From Verrucomicrobiales bacterium (GTDB lineage: Bacteria; Verrucomicrobiota; Verrucomicrobiia; Verrucomicrobiales; DEV007), in the NCBI GenBank assembly GCA_029213065.1, contig JARGPH010000003.1, positions 145,356-209,355 of the forward strand: DNA of 64,000 bases, written 5' to 3'. The position numbers and the translations under genes were made by a program. Every line of letters begins with the position of its first letter. Within the stretch, counting starts at the first letter, position 1. Positions 26,854 to 36,809 of this stretch are shown in pieces. The notes beneath the pieces were generated by a model that was given only the letters and a program-made list of their open reading frames with translations, searched no databases and was not told where the DNA came from.

Positions 26854-27051
26854 TTGAAGAGGGTTAATTGCGCGACCCGGGAGGCGGGGAGGGAATCCTT
26901 CGACATCTTTCTCGCGGATATGGCGGCAACGATCGTGGTCGGACTCATCTTTGCGACCGTCCTCACCACAATCGTCGACGCGGTATTCCACTGCACATAC
27001 CAGAGCGTGCGCGTGAATGAGCAGCGGGAAATGCCGCCGTGTCAGGATTAG
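26854..27051 (+). pseudogene. Remnant of the C-terminus of an RND efflux permease
   Basis: The plus strand encodes a short open frame whose middle part (about residues 21-55: MAATIVVGLIFATVLTTIV, then a short tail with YQSVRVNE) matches the last membrane helix and tail of AcrB/CusA-type RND pumps, which read roughly MAxTIxxGLxFATxLTLxVxPxLYxxF. Nothing of the remaining 1000 residues is present upstream, where the PPK2 gene lies. The conserved Pro of that helix is lost. The stop overlaps the hemW stop. Probably a decayed fragment left by a deletion. Confidence 0.5.
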
Positions 27052-28136
27052 ATCAGCTCCGAGGCAATCGGGTCAGCGAGGGACTTTCCAGCTCTTGTCA
27101 GGGTGATGAATCCCTCTTTCTCGACGATCAAACCCTGTTGGATCAGTGACTCAACAGGGTTGGGTGTGGGAAGCAACCCTGTTGGGCAGCCCTTTCGGGT
27201 TCGCAGACGGAGCGCGATCGCTTCGATGCGGCGGTCTTCCTCGCTGAGGCTTTCAATCTCGGTTCGGGTGTCGAATCCGCTCACGGATCGTTTCACGTAA
27301 GCGGCTGTGTCAGGAACGGTTTTCCAACGTTGGCCGGCGATGGTGGAGACCGCTCCGGGGCCGAGACCGAGGTAGTCGTTGCCGGCCCAATAGGCCTGAT
27401 TGTGTTGCGATTCGAAACCCGGCTTCGCGTAGTTCGAAATCTCGTAGTGGGAAAACCCCTTCAGCTCGAGGAAGTCTATTCCCTGATAGAAGAGGTCGGC
27501 GTCGCGGTCTTCGTTCGTGTCGAGTTCTCCTTTCTCATGTCGCTGCATGAACTCGGTGTCCTCTTCGTACGTGAGATTGTAGGCGGAGAAATGTTCGGGC
27601 TCGAGGGCGACGGCCTCATCAAGATCGCGCTGCCAGCTTTCGGCGTTCTGGCCGGGGACGGAGAACATGAGGTCGATGCTGAGGTTCTCGAATCCAGCGT
27701 CGCGGAGCGTTTTGTAGGCAGTGATGGCGTCTTCGGCGCTGTGGTCGCGTCCGAGGGTTTTGAGCGTGTCCGCTTGAAATGACTGCACCCCGAGGCTGAT
27801 TCGGTTGGCTCCCAGTTGCCGCATCAGTTGCGCCTTTGTGAGGTCGTAGGTCGCGGGATTGGCCTCGAGCGTGTATTCGCGGACCTGTGAAAGGTCGAAG
27901 GTCTCAGCGAGCCCCTCCATCAGTTTTTGGAGCAAGGTGGGGGAAAGCAGCGTCGGCGTGCCGCCTCCGAAGTAGACTGTTTCGAACGGCGTGTGGACTT
28001 CCGCTTTCTTCTGTTTCGCCTCAGCGAGGATTGCTTCTACAAAATCCCGGTTCGCCAACTTTCCCGGCTGGTGCTTGTAGAAGGCACAGTAGGGGCAGAT
28101 GTGGTGGCAGAAGGGGATGTGGAGGTAGAGGTGCAC
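27048..28136 (-). CDS. hemW: Radical SAM heme chaperone HemW
   Basis: 362 residues. LYLHIPFCHHICPYCAF at the N-terminus carries the CX3CX2C iron-sulfur site that is characteristic of HemW/HemN. YFGGGTPTLL, the ANP turn and RISLGVQSF follow in order. Length and the lack of the HemN-specific N-terminal extension favour HemW, a heme-transfer protein, over oxygen-independent coproporphyrinogen oxidase. Start is GTG at 28136, without a visible Shine-Dalgarno. The C-terminal linker near residues 310-335 is built from a repeated DNA motif (27131-27186). Confidence 0.88.
   Translation of the reverse strand: MHLYLHIPFCHHICPYCAFYKHQPGKLANRDFVEAILAEAKQKKAEVHTPFETVYFGGGTPTLLSPTLLQKLMEGLAETFDLSQVREYTLEANPATYDLTKAQLMRQLGANRISLGVQSFQADTLKTLGRDHSAEDAITAYKTLRDAGFENLSIDLMFSVPGQNAESWQRDLDEAVALEPEHFSAYNLTYEEDTEFMQRHEKGELDTNEDRDADLFYQGIDFLELKGFSHYEISNYAKPGFESQHNQAYWAGNDYLGLGPGAVSTIAGQRWKTVPDTAAYVKRSVSGFDTRTEIESLSEEDRRIEAIALRLRTRKGCPTGLLPTPNPVESLIQQGLIVEKEGFITLTRAGKSLADPIASELI
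27131..27186. repeat. Three copies of the AACCCTGTTGG motif inside hemW
   Basis: AACCCTGTTGG at 27131-27141, its exact inverse CAACAGGGTT at 27152-27161, and AACCCTGTTGGG at 27175-27186. The first two form a perfect 10-bp inverted repeat with a 10-base spacer, so a hairpin is possible in DNA or RNA. The copies fall in the region coding for a variable linker of HemW. The same 12-mer occurs twice in menD. Confidence 0.75.
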
Positions 28137-28260
28137 GGGCGGGTGCCGCTGCGCGGCGTAAAAGGTAAAAGGTAGAAGGTGAAAAGTCGGATGGGCTTCG
28201 CGAGGGCGCGGGTGCGCTGAGAGGGCGGAAGATTCTTTACTTCTCTACCCCTTTACTACG

Positions 28261-28731
28261 CTACTTCTCCTCAATCTCCCTCACGAAAATGCTGGGGCCT
28301 GACGTGCTCACCACGACAATCTTCCTTCCTTTCTCAATCTGTTGGCCTTCGGAAATGACGTCGATGCGGGTGCTGTTGATTTCGGCGCGACCGGAAGGAT
28401 GGAGATCGGTCAGGGCGACGCCGTTTTGCCCGATGAGGCTTTGACGCTCCTCGAGTTCGTCGTCCTGCCCGACCTCTTCATTGAGCACGAGGCTCCGGGT
28501 GAAGGGGAGGCGATGAAAGAACTTCATCCACAGGTTCAGTGTGAGAAGACACAGGATGATGAGTCCGAAAAGGGCGACAAGTCCCCAGGTCGCACCGTAG
28601 GTGGTGAAGGTGGCGACGACGGCTCCAATGAGACAGAGAAACCCGACGACGCCGAGGATGCCACCCGGCAGCACCAACTCGGCCAGGACGGCGACGATCC
28701 CGATAGCGCTGAGCAGTAGGATAGTCGTCAT
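28261..28731 (-). CDS. NfeD-like membrane protein
   Basis: 156 residues. Three membrane helices (about 3-25, 28-48 and 52-70) are followed by a soluble beta-barrel of about 65 residues with GQNGVALTDLHPSGRAEI and a late VVVSTSGPSIFVREIE strand, the OB-fold pattern of short NfeD proteins. These usually pair with a stomatin/flotillin-like gene (floA), which is absent here. Likely a membrane-organising accessory protein. Confidence 0.8.
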   Translation of the reverse strand: MTTILLLSAIGIVAVLAELVLPGGILGVVGFLCLIGAVVATFTTYGATWGLVALFGLIILCLLTLNLWMKFFHRLPFTRSLVLNEEVGQDDELEERQSLIGQNGVALTDLHPSGRAEINSTRIDVISEGQQIEKGRKIVVVSTSGPSIFVREIEEK

Positions 28732-28761
28732 CTCGTTGCGAGTGGGGGCAGGTGGTTTTGC

Positions 28762-31700
28762 TTACGGTTTGCCGCAGCAGCTTTTGAATTTCTTTCCGCT
28801 GCCGCAGGGGCAGGGGTCGTTGCGACCGACTTTGGGAAGCTCGCGTTTAACCGTTTTGGGAATCTGAATCTCGGGCTTCGGTGGCTCGGTTCCGCCTTGC
28901 GGGGCGAGGGAGGCACCGCCTTCTTCAGCGAGTCCGGAAAGGACGTCGGATCGGGACATTTGAATGCCGCGAAGAACGCGATTGAAATCCTCAGGGCGAA
29001 CTGTGGTGGTTCGGAAGAGATTGCCGAGCACTTCGCTTTTGATGCGGTCCATCAGTCCGACGAAGAGCTTGTAAGCGGAATGCTTATACTCAACGAGAGG
29101 GTCTTTCTGCGCGTAGCGGTAGTTACCAATCGAGTCGCGAAGGCTGTCCATCTCGTAGAGGTGCTCCTGCCAGAGTTGGTCAATGCTGTGGAGGATGACC
29201 CAGCGCTCGAGATCTTCGACGCGCTCCGGATCTTCGTGATTGGTTTTCACTTCGTAGGCGGCTTTGACCTGCTCGATGAAAAAGTCGAGCGTTTCGTCTG
29301 CGGTTTTGTTGGCAAGACCTGCGTCTTCGGAGGTGAGTCCGAGTGGGAAGTGGGTATTGATGATCTGAAGCGCTTCATCCTGCTCGAGCTCTCCGGACTC
29401 TTCGTCGAAGGAGTCCTCCAACATCGTTGGCAGTGCCTCTTCGATGATGTCGATGATGAGTCCGTGAGGGTTCTCGGTGTTAAGCACTTCGTTGCGGTAG
29501 CCGTAGACGACACCCCGCTGATCGTTCATGACATCATCGTATTCGAGGATGTGTTTCCGTGAGAGGTAGTCACGTGATTCGACTTTTTTCTGAGCGTTCT
29601 CGACGGACTTGTTGAGCCACTTGTGCTCAAGCTCCTGACCTTCTTCAAGACCGAAGCGGTCCATCATTTTGGTCATGCGCTCGGCGGCACCGAACTGCAT
29701 CATGAGGTCGTCCTCAAAGCTGACGTAGAAGACGGAACGACCGGGGTCACCCTGACGTGAACAACGTCCGCGAAGCTGGCGATCAACGCGTCGGCTCCGG
29801 TGACGTTCGGTTCCGATAACGAAGAGTCCGCCTTTTTCGGCAACGCCTTCGCCCAGCTTAATATCGGTGCCTCGACCGGCCATGTTCGTGGCAACGGTGA
29901 CGGAACCGGGTTGTCCGGCGCGGGCAACGATCTCCGCTTCCTGGAGGTGAAATTTGGCGTTGAGAACCGAGTGGGGGATCTTCTCGCGTTTCAGCATGCG
30001 TGCGAGCACTTCGGAAGATTCCACACTCGCGGTTCCGAGGAGGATGGGCTGTCCTTCGTGATGGCGTTCCCGAACCGTTTCGATAACCGCTTTGAACTTC
30101 TCACGCTGTGTTTTGAAAATCTTGTCGTTGAGATCGATTCGCGCGATAGGGCGGTTCGTGGGAACGACGAGGACTTCCAGTTTGTAGATGTCGTGAAATT
30201 CAGCCGCTTCGGTTTCAGCGGTTCCGGTCATACCGCCGAGCTTTTCGTAAAGTCGGAAGTAGTTCTGAATCGTAATCGTTGCGTAGGTCTGTGTTTCACC
30301 CTCGATGGTGACGCCTTCTTTCGCTTCGACCGCCTGGTGAAGACCATCGGACCAGCGACGCCCCGACATCTTACGGCCGGTGTTCTCGTCGACGATCATG
30401 ACGCGGTTGTCCTCGACGACATAGTGAACGTCTTTCTCGTAGAGGGTGTAGGCTTTCATCAGCTGAGAGATGGTGTGCATCTTCTCCGCCTGCACTGACA
30501 TCTGCTGTTGCAGCTCGTTTTTCTTCGTTCCCTTTTGTGCGTCGGTGAGGGATTCGTCTCCGTCGATTTCAGAAAAGATGTCTGAAAGGTCGGGAAGGAC
30601 GAATGCTTCCGGATCGTCAGGACTGAGAAACTGGCGACCTTTTTCGGTGAGCTCGGCTTCGTGCTGTTTCTGATCGAGCGTGAAAAAGAGTTCCTCTTTC
30701 AACGCGAAAAGTGCGGTCTTCTGCGGGTCGCGATAGAACTCGAGTTCCGCTTTTTCCATGGCGCGACGAACTTCGGCGTCCTCCATCGCCCGCATCAGGG
30801 CACGGTTGCGGGGCATTCCGAGTTTCACTTTGAAGAAAAGCGTTCCCGCTTCGGCGTGATTGCCGGCTTCAAATGTCTTCTTCGCTTCCTGAGCCAGTTC
30901 AGTACACAGATTGGTTTGTTTGCGGGTCAGCTTCGCAATGTCCGATTTGTAGAGATCAAACTGCTGATCCTGACGAACCGTTACGGGACCGGAAATAATC
31001 AGCGGTGTCCGCGCTTCATCAACGAGAACGGAGTCGACCTCATCAATCAGTGAGAAGTAATGGTTCCGCTGCACCTGGTGATCGGCTTCCTGAGCCATGC
31101 CGTTGTCACGGAGGTAGTCGAATCCAAACTCACTCGCGGTGCCGTAGGTGATGTCTTTGGCATACTCGGCTTTGCGGTTGGCGCTGTCCTGACCGTTCTG
31201 GATACAACCCACGGTGAGGCCGAGATATTCAAAAAGGTGGCCCATCCATTCGGAGTCACGTTTGGCGAGGTAGTCGTTCACGGTGATGACGTGGACGCCG
31301 AGACCGGTCAGTGCGTTGAGGAAGACGGGAAGGGTTGCGACAAGCGTTTTACCTTCACCGGTGGCCATTTCGGCGATCATTCCACGGTGGAGACCGATTC
31401 CGCCGATAAGCTGGACGTCGAAGTGAACCATCTGCCACTTCACGGGGTGGTCATTGACGATCCACTCCGTTCCGCAGAGACGGCGCGCGGCGTTTTTCAC
31501 GACCGCGAAGGCCTCGGGAAGAATTTCTTCGAGATAGGCGGCGCGTGCGGCGGGGAACTCGTCTTTGAGGTCGGCGAAAGTTTGCTGGGCCGAAATGATT
31601 TCCTTAACGAGGGCGTCGTTTTCAAGGCTGCCGATCTCGCTCGATTTCGTGAACGAGGCGGCTTCTTTAAACTCGCCGGCAAGGTCTTCGAATCGTTTGC

Positions 31701-31953
31701 ACCACTCTGAGAGAAGTTCCCGGTTCTCATCTGCTGAGCGGGTTCCGAGGATTCGTTCGCTGTAGGTCTTGGTATCGAGATTGTAGCGATTCAAATGGGC
31801 CTTCCAGGCAGCCGCTTTGTCTTTGAGATCCTGTTCGCTACCGGCTTGCAACTCGACTTCGATCTCGTTGATCTTCTCAACGACCGGAGCGAGTTTCTTG
31901 ATAATGCGGTGGTTTCTACTGCCAACGATGAGTTTAAGGAGCCACTTGACCAT
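28762..31953 (-). CDS. secA: Protein translocase ATPase SecA (long form)
   Basis: Motor ATPase of the Sec secretion channel. 1063 residues against 901 in E. coli. The Walker A MATGEGKT, DEVDSVLVDEART, TNMAGRGTDIKLGEGV and GRCSRQGDPG blocks are clear. The C-terminus carries the zinc-binding SEC-C tail CPCGSGKKFKSCCG. The extra length lies mostly in a Lys/Glu-rich helical insertion after the DEAD block (about residues 325-480), as in long SecA forms of Bacteroidota and PVC bacteria. Start ATG at 31953. Confidence 0.97.
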   Translation of the reverse strand: MVKWLLKLIVGSRNHRIIKKLAPVVEKINEIEVELQAGSEQDLKDKAAAWKAHLNRYNLDTKTYSERILGTRSADENRELLSEWCKRFEDLAGEFKEAASFTKSSEIGSLENDALVKEIISAQQTFADLKDEFPAARAAYLEEILPEAFAVVKNAARRLCGTEWIVNDHPVKWQMVHFDVQLIGGIGLHRGMIAEMATGEGKTLVATLPVFLNALTGLGVHVITVNDYLAKRDSEWMGHLFEYLGLTVGCIQNGQDSANRKAEYAKDITYGTASEFGFDYLRDNGMAQEADHQVQRNHYFSLIDEVDSVLVDEARTPLIISGPVTVRQDQQFDLYKSDIAKLTRKQTNLCTELAQEAKKTFEAGNHAEAGTLFFKVKLGMPRNRALMRAMEDAEVRRAMEKAELEFYRDPQKTALFALKEELFFTLDQKQHEAELTEKGRQFLSPDDPEAFVLPDLSDIFSEIDGDESLTDAQKGTKKNELQQQMSVQAEKMHTISQLMKAYTLYEKDVHYVVEDNRVMIVDENTGRKMSGRRWSDGLHQAVEAKEGVTIEGETQTYATITIQNYFRLYEKLGGMTGTAETEAAEFHDIYKLEVLVVPTNRPIARIDLNDKIFKTQREKFKAVIETVRERHHEGQPILLGTASVESSEVLARMLKREKIPHSVLNAKFHLQEAEIVARAGQPGSVTVATNMAGRGTDIKLGEGVAEKGGLFVIGTERHRSRRVDRQLRGRCSRQGDPGRSVFYVSFEDDLMMQFGAAERMTKMMDRFGLEEGQELEHKWLNKSVENAQKKVESRDYLSRKHILEYDDVMNDQRGVVYGYRNEVLNTENPHGLIIDIIEEALPTMLEDSFDEESGELEQDEALQIINTHFPLGLTSEDAGLANKTADETLDFFIEQVKAAYEVKTNHEDPERVEDLERWVILHSIDQLWQEHLYEMDSLRDSIGNYRYAQKDPLVEYKHSAYKLFVGLMDRIKSEVLGNLFRTTTVRPEDFNRVLRGIQMSRSDVLSGLAEEGGASLAPQGGTEPPKPEIQIPKTVKRELPKVGRNDPCPCGSGKKFKSCCGKP

Positions 31954-32055
31954 GGTTTCTAATAATTAGGAAAGTTAAGAAATGCGAACTATAGGCTAGA
32001 TTAGCCATTTTTCAGTCTCTTTTCGCCACACTGGGACGATGGGATGCGGTGAGCT

Positions 32056-32823
32056 TTACGCGTGCCGGCGGAGGAACTCGTCTGCGAGTGCGCGATAGGC
32101 AGCTGAACCCGAGCAGGTCGGGGCGTAGTCGATGATTGATTGTCCGTAACTGGGGGCTTCTCCCAGTCGGATGTTGCGTGGAATAATGGTGTCGTAGGTG
32201 ACTTCGGGGAAATACTCCCGAACGTCGTTGATTACCATCGCTGAAAGATTGGTCCGGCTGTCTGCCATCGTCATGACGATCCCTTCGAGGACGACCTCGG
32301 GGTTTGCTCCTGACTCTTTGATCTGCTGATGGACACCGACGATTTTGGAAAGTCCTTCCAGTCCGAAGTATTCGCATTGGAGGGGAACGATGAGTTCATC
32401 AGCTGCTGCGAGCGCCGATGTCATGAGCACGCCGAGTGAGGGCGGGCAGTCCATGAGCATGTAATCGGCGGAATTGCTCTCTTTGAACGGCTGGAGAAGA
32501 TTGCGAAGTCGAACGAGGTGATCGTCCTCACGGGCCATCTCGATTTCACATCCGGCAAGATCCATGTCGCAGGGAATCAGTGAAAGATTCTCGTATTTTG
32601 TTTGCAGAACCAGTTCTGAAACGTCGCCTCCGCCGATGAGATGCTGATAGATACTGGGGTTGTCTCCCGCCGTGAAATCCAGAGCACTGGTCGAATTTGC
32701 CTGAGGATCCAGGTCCAGAACGATGATCTTCTTGCCCTTTTCAGCGAGACATGCGCCCAAGTTAACCGACGTGGTTGTTTTTCCGACGCCGCCCTTTTGG
32801 TTGGCTATGGCAATGATTTTCAT
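32056..32823 (-). CDS. ParA/Soj-family ATPase without an adjacent ParB
   Basis: 255 residues from the ATG at 32823; the frame is open upstream to 32979 but that part reads as non-homologous sequence. The deviant Walker A KGGVGKTTT is at residues 10-18, with LDLDPQANST and DCPPSLGVLM further on, as in chromosomal ParA/Soj. ParA normally works with ParB and parS sites in chromosome segregation. No ParB gene follows: the next gene on this strand is secA, 103 bases away. It could act with a distant ParB or position another cargo. Confidence 0.88.
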   Translation of the reverse strand: MKIIAIANQKGGVGKTTTSVNLGACLAEKGKKIIVLDLDPQANSTSALDFTAGDNPSIYQHLIGGGDVSELVLQTKYENLSLIPCDMDLAGCEIEMAREDDHLVRLRNLLQPFKESNSADYMLMDCPPSLGVLMTSALAAADELIVPLQCEYFGLEGLSKIVGVHQQIKESGANPEVVLEGIVMTMADSRTNLSAMVINDVREYFPEVTYDTIIPRNIRLGEAPSYGQSIIDYAPTCSGSAAYRALADEFLRRHA

Positions 32824-33049
32824 GGGGATGATGTGTAGAAAACGAGGTGGACGGGAAACTTGCCCGATCCTGCGCAGGTGGAAAGGGGAAAAACGGCTTC
32901 TTACCGTAAATTTTGAGAAAATTGAGCCCTGAGGGCCTCTCGCAGGAATGAAGTGTGATCTGAAAATCCCTTCTTGCAATCAGCAGAGGGGTTTGTTGTA
33001 TTGCCATGTCATCTTGAGTCTAGCAATCGAACCGTCAAAATTCACTGGA

Positions 33050-34273
33050 ATGCGCTATTTTTCATCCGTACCGATTCTAGTTCTGAGCACTTTTTTGTGT
33101 TCACTGGCGTTCTCGCAGGAGAAAGCTGAGAAGAAGAGTGAGTCCACCGAAGCGACCGCCGCGAGCGAATCGATTCAAAAGCATCCGTTGAAACCGGCCA
33201 CTCCTGCTGATTCCGGGCTTGAGGCGAGAGAGTCGATGCTGGAAAGCATTGCGGATCAGCTATCAAGACGGATGCAGGCACTGAGAGAGCGGGAGAAGGC
33301 GCTCGCGGCTCGCGAGAAATCTCTGCTGAAGCGTGAGGATGTCGCAACGGAGCGGGAAAGTGTTTTGAATTCGATGGAGGATCTCATGCAAACGCGTGAG
33401 GATGTCGTAAAGCGCAGAGAGAAGCTCCCGCCACCGCAGGCGTGGAAGGGCGAAGCGACCCCATCGGTTTACGGACGCTATGCTGCGGTTCTGGATGGGA
33501 AAACGATGCAGTTTTTTTATAAGAAGTCGGCTCATTCAAGAACCCCTGTCGCTTCGACCCAGAAGCTGGTTACGGCTCTGGTTGTCTGCAGCGACGGGGA
33601 TCTCGATCAAATCGTGACGGTTCCGGAAGAGGTGTTGCGTGTCGAGCCAACGGTAGTGGGAGTGAAACCGGGGGAGACCTACACGAGGCGTCAGCTGCTT
33701 ACTTCACTGTTGGTAAAAAGTGGAAATGACATTGCCGCGACTCTGGCGATCGACAATGCCGGAACGATTGAGGCGTTTGCTGATAAAATGAATACCTATG
33801 CCCGTTATATCGGAATGAGTGATTCCAATTTCGTCAATCCTCATGGTCTCCCGGCGACGGGGCAGTATTCGACGGCGCGTGACATTGCGCTGGCTGCCTT
33901 TGAGGCCTACCAGAATCCTGATATTCGCGAGATGGTGAAGATGCGAACCTATGAGTTTGTCTTTAACAGCGGTGATACGAGAACCCTTTACAATACCAAT
34001 CGGGTCCTCAGTAGCTTTGAGGGGTGTAACGGGATGAAAACCGGTTTCACCTACGCGGCGGGAAATTGTCTCGTTTCGAGCGCCAGTGTGAACGGGGTGG
34101 ATCGTATTTCGGTGGTGATCAAGAGTGCCCGTCCCCAGGTGTGGGAGGACAGCAAGAAGTTGCTCGAATGGTCGTTGAACCTGGAAATGACAGGGCCGTT
34201 GAAAGACGATGCCGGGTGGAGTTATTCACCGGATGATCCTGCGCTTACCGGTGCATCTGAGAGTGCGCTTTAG
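33050..34273 (+). CDS. D-alanyl-D-alanine carboxypeptidase (S11) with coiled-coil insert
   Basis: Periplasmic penicillin-binding protein of the PBP5/DacA type that trims peptidoglycan stem peptides. 407 residues from the ATG at 33050 (a longer frame to 32948 adds residues ahead of the signal peptide). Catalytic motifs: SxxK as ASTQKL, SxN as KSGND, KTG as MKTGFT. Between the signal peptide and the catalytic domain lies a segment of about 100 residues rich in Ala, Glu, Lys and Arg with repeated RE(R/K)E, which should form a long coiled coil. This is not a usual part of DacA. Confidence 0.9.
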   Translation: MRYFSSVPILVLSTFLCSLAFSQEKAEKKSESTEATAASESIQKHPLKPATPADSGLEARESMLESIADQLSRRMQALREREKALAAREKSLLKREDVATERESVLNSMEDLMQTREDVVKRREKLPPPQAWKGEATPSVYGRYAAVLDGKTMQFFYKKSAHSRTPVASTQKLVTALVVCSDGDLDQIVTVPEEVLRVEPTVVGVKPGETYTRRQLLTSLLVKSGNDIAATLAIDNAGTIEAFADKMNTYARYIGMSDSNFVNPHGLPATGQYSTARDIALAAFEAYQNPDIREMVKMRTYEFVFNSGDTRTLYNTNRVLSSFEGCNGMKTGFTYAAGNCLVSSASVNGVDRISVVIKSARPQVWEDSKKLLEWSLNLEMTGPLKDDAGWSYSPDDPALTGASESAL

Positions 34274-34307
34274 GGGCTGCGCTTATCGCTCTGATCGACG
34301 GTTCCTC

Positions 34308-36809
34308 TCAGATCGAAGCAACCGTTTTCACCTTTCGGCCGGCGTGCTCGAATGATTCGGCGATGGCGGTTTTAACATCGTCGAGCGAGATCGGCTTCGT
34401 GATGAATCCATCCATGCCGTGCTCGAGGCACTGATCGCGAACCCCTGCGAGAGCGTGACCGGTCACGGCGATGATGACGGGCTGACGGGGGAGACCGAAG
34501 TTGTTCCGGATGAACTTTGTTGCATCGAGGCCGCCCATTACCGGCATCTGAAGATCCATCAGCACGAGGTCGATATCTCCCCGGTTCACTCGAGCGGCAC
34601 CTTCTTCGCCGTTGCTGGCGAATTCGACATTTTCGTAGCCCAGTCTTTCAACCACCATGCCGGCGATTTTCTGGTTCATGATGACGTCCTCGACGATGAG
34701 GACCCGTGCCGGATAACGATCTGCAAAACCCGTCACTCGCTGGCCCGATTTTTCGTCACCGGTGGAAAAGGCATCACTGGAAACCTCGATACCCTGACTG
34801 CGTTGAATCATCGCGACTGAGTCACGAAGCAGCTTTAATTCGGAAATGGGTTTAAACAGTGTCCGAATGTTAGGGAATTTTTTCTCATCGATCCGAATGG
34901 AGTTTTCACCGATTGAGGAAAGGAAAATAGCGGGGATTTTGGCGGCGATCAAAGCGTCGGCAAATGCCTGCATCTTAGCCGGATGCTCCAGAGAGATCGG
35001 ATCGACGATCACCAGTTTCGGAGCGAATCCGATAATCTGTTGCTGCACGGTGTCGTCGAATTTCGGGGCGATGTGGGCCTGCATCTTCCAACTGTCGCAA
35101 TAAGTCTTGATGAGCGAATTGAGGGCGTTGTTGCGTGTCAGGATGACAACTGACTTGCCGTGAAGTGGTTCCTGGTTTTCCGGGAGATGCTGTGGTTTGA
35201 CGGAACCCTGCTGGGGGACCTCGGTGAAGGGAATGTCGAAAAAGAATTCCGAACCGACGCCCGGCTCACTCTTCACGTTCAGTGAGCCGCCGAAGTTTTC
35301 ACAGAGGCTGCGGCTGATGGCTAGCCCGAGGCCCGTGCCTCCAAAGTTACGGGTCGTTGATGCGTCCGCCTGGGTGAAGGCTTCGAAGATGCGTTCGTGA
35401 TGTTCCGGTGCGATTCCGATACCGGTGTCTCTCACATTGACATGGATAAGCGGATCGCTGCCGCGTGCCGTCTTCCTCGCTGAGAGGTGCACGGTGATGA
35501 CGATCTCTCCTTCACGGGTGAATTTGATGGCATTGCCAAGGAGATTGACGAGGACCTGCTTGAGTCTCTCGCGGTCACCGAAAATCAGATTGGGAATATT
35601 GCCGTCGAGGTAGTAAATCAGCTCGATCTGACTCTCCGCAGCGTAGTAAGCGAACATCTCGATCGTCTCTTCAAGAAGGCAGACGAGATCGATTGGCTCA
35701 TTCTCCAACTCCATTTTGTCGGACTCGAGTTTCGAGAAATCGAGAACGTCATTGATGAGGTGGACCAGCGATTGGCCGCTCGTGTTCATGATTTGAACCA
35801 GTTCCTGTTGCTCGCCGGTGAGATCGGTCTCCATGAGCAGGCTGGTTGTTCCGACAATGCCATTCATCGGAGTTCGGATCTCATGACTCATGTTCGCGAG
35901 GAAGTCGGACTTGGCTTCCTGAGCTACTTCGGCATGCCTTTTGGCAACTTGAATCTCTTTGATCGATTCCTGAAACTGGTCCGTCGTCGCGCGCAGGGAT
36001 TCGGCCATAGCGTTGAAACTGTCGTGGACTTTTCTGACCTCAGGGGGGCCCACGTCGGCAAGGCGGTAGTCAAAACGCCCTTCGGTGACGGTGTGCATTC
36101 CTTCGGCAAGTCCTTGAAAGCGGGTTGAGAACCAGACCGCGCTCAGTAGGAGCATCAGGAGGAGGGGGACAAACCCGAGAAGAGACAGGAAGTGACCTTT
36201 TGCAAGGATATGGCCCCAGGCGAAGATTTCCGGAGTGTAAGTGGCGTCAACTTTCAGGAAGATTGGCCTGTCCGCCGTGGTGATCTGCATCGCGGCAGAG
36301 AGCGTGGGGCCTTCGGCGGCGCCAAAGGCATACTGGAGCGCACTTCTGAAACGGCTGGGGAGGCCATTCCGGACCGGGAAAACGGAGATAATGGTTTTTC
36401 CGGATTTGCTGGCGTTCTCAACCATTTCGAGACCGCCGAGTTGATCATCGGGGAAATCGCCGGATTTATCGCCGAAGAATTTTTCGGGAGGCAGTCCGGG
36501 GCCTCCCTGTGAGTAAAGCTCAAGCGATGACACTCCTGACGGCTTCGTAAGTCGATTCAGGTTTGCTAAAAATTCAGTCGAGATGGCTTTCGCCTCAGGT
36601 GAACCTGATTTCATCGCCTGAATCGATTTACCGTCAATCGAAGCGGCAAACTGGGAAACCTTTTCGGCGAAGTGATGTTTGAGACTTAATTGCTCATTGT
36701 GAAGCTCCTGAGAGTAGATGAACCCAAGGCCGACAACGCCACCTATCAACGAAACAAGCAGGCTTGTTGAGACGAGAAATTGTACCAGAGACGGTCTGAA
36801 AGAAGACAT
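34308..36809 (-). CDS. Hybrid sensor histidine kinase with two receiver domains
   Basis: 833 residues. Two membrane helices (about 10-30 and 205-225) flank a periplasmic sensor region, then a HAMP linker, a HisKA domain with phosphoacceptor His in HEIRTPMNG, and an HATPase with [17 protein letters not shown] and [10 protein letters not shown]. Two receiver-like domains follow. The first (about 560-680) keeps Asp and the FKP Lys but lacks the N-terminal acidic pair, so it is probably not phosphorylatable. The second ([25 protein letters not shown]) looks complete. No Hpt partner or output gene is adjacent. Confidence 0.93.
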   Translation of the reverse strand: MSSFRPSLVQFLVSTSLLVSLIGGVVGLGFIYSQELHNEQLSLKHHFAEKVSQFAASIDGKSIQAMKSGSPEAKAISTEFLANLNRLTKPSGVSSLELYSQGGPGLPPEKFFGDKSGDFPDDQLGGLEMVENASKSGKTIISVFPVRNGLPSRFRSALQYAFGAAEGPTLSAAMQITTADRPIFLKVDATYTPEIFAWGHILAKGHFLSLLGFVPLLLMLLLSAVWFSTRFQGLAEGMHTVTEGRFDYRLADVGPPEVRKVHDSFNAMAESLRATTDQFQESIKEIQVAKRHAEVAQEAKSDFLANMSHEIRTPMNGIVGTTSLLMETDLTGEQQELVQIMNTSGQSLVHLINDVLDFSKLESDKMELENEPIDLVCLLEETIEMFAYYAAESQIELIYYLDGNIPNLIFGDRERLKQVLVNLLGNAIKFTREGEIVITVHLSARKTARGSDPLIHVNVRDTGIGIAPEHHERIFEAFTQADASTTRNFGGTGLGLAISRSLCENFGGSLNVKSEPGVGSEFFFDIPFTEVPQQGSVKPQHLPENQEPLHGKSVVILTRNNALNSLIKTYCDSWKMQAHIAPKFDDTVQQQIIGFAPKLVIVDPISLEHPAKMQAFADALIAAKIPAIFLSSIGENSIRIDEKKFPNIRTLFKPISELKLLRDSVAMIQRSQGIEVSSDAFSTGDEKSGQRVTGFADRYPARVLIVEDVIMNQKIAGMVVERLGYENVEFASNGEEGAARVNRGDIDLVLMDLQMPVMGGLDATKFIRNNFGLPRQPVIIAVTGHALAGVRDQCLEHGMDGFITKPISLDDVKTAIAESFEHAGRKVKTVASI

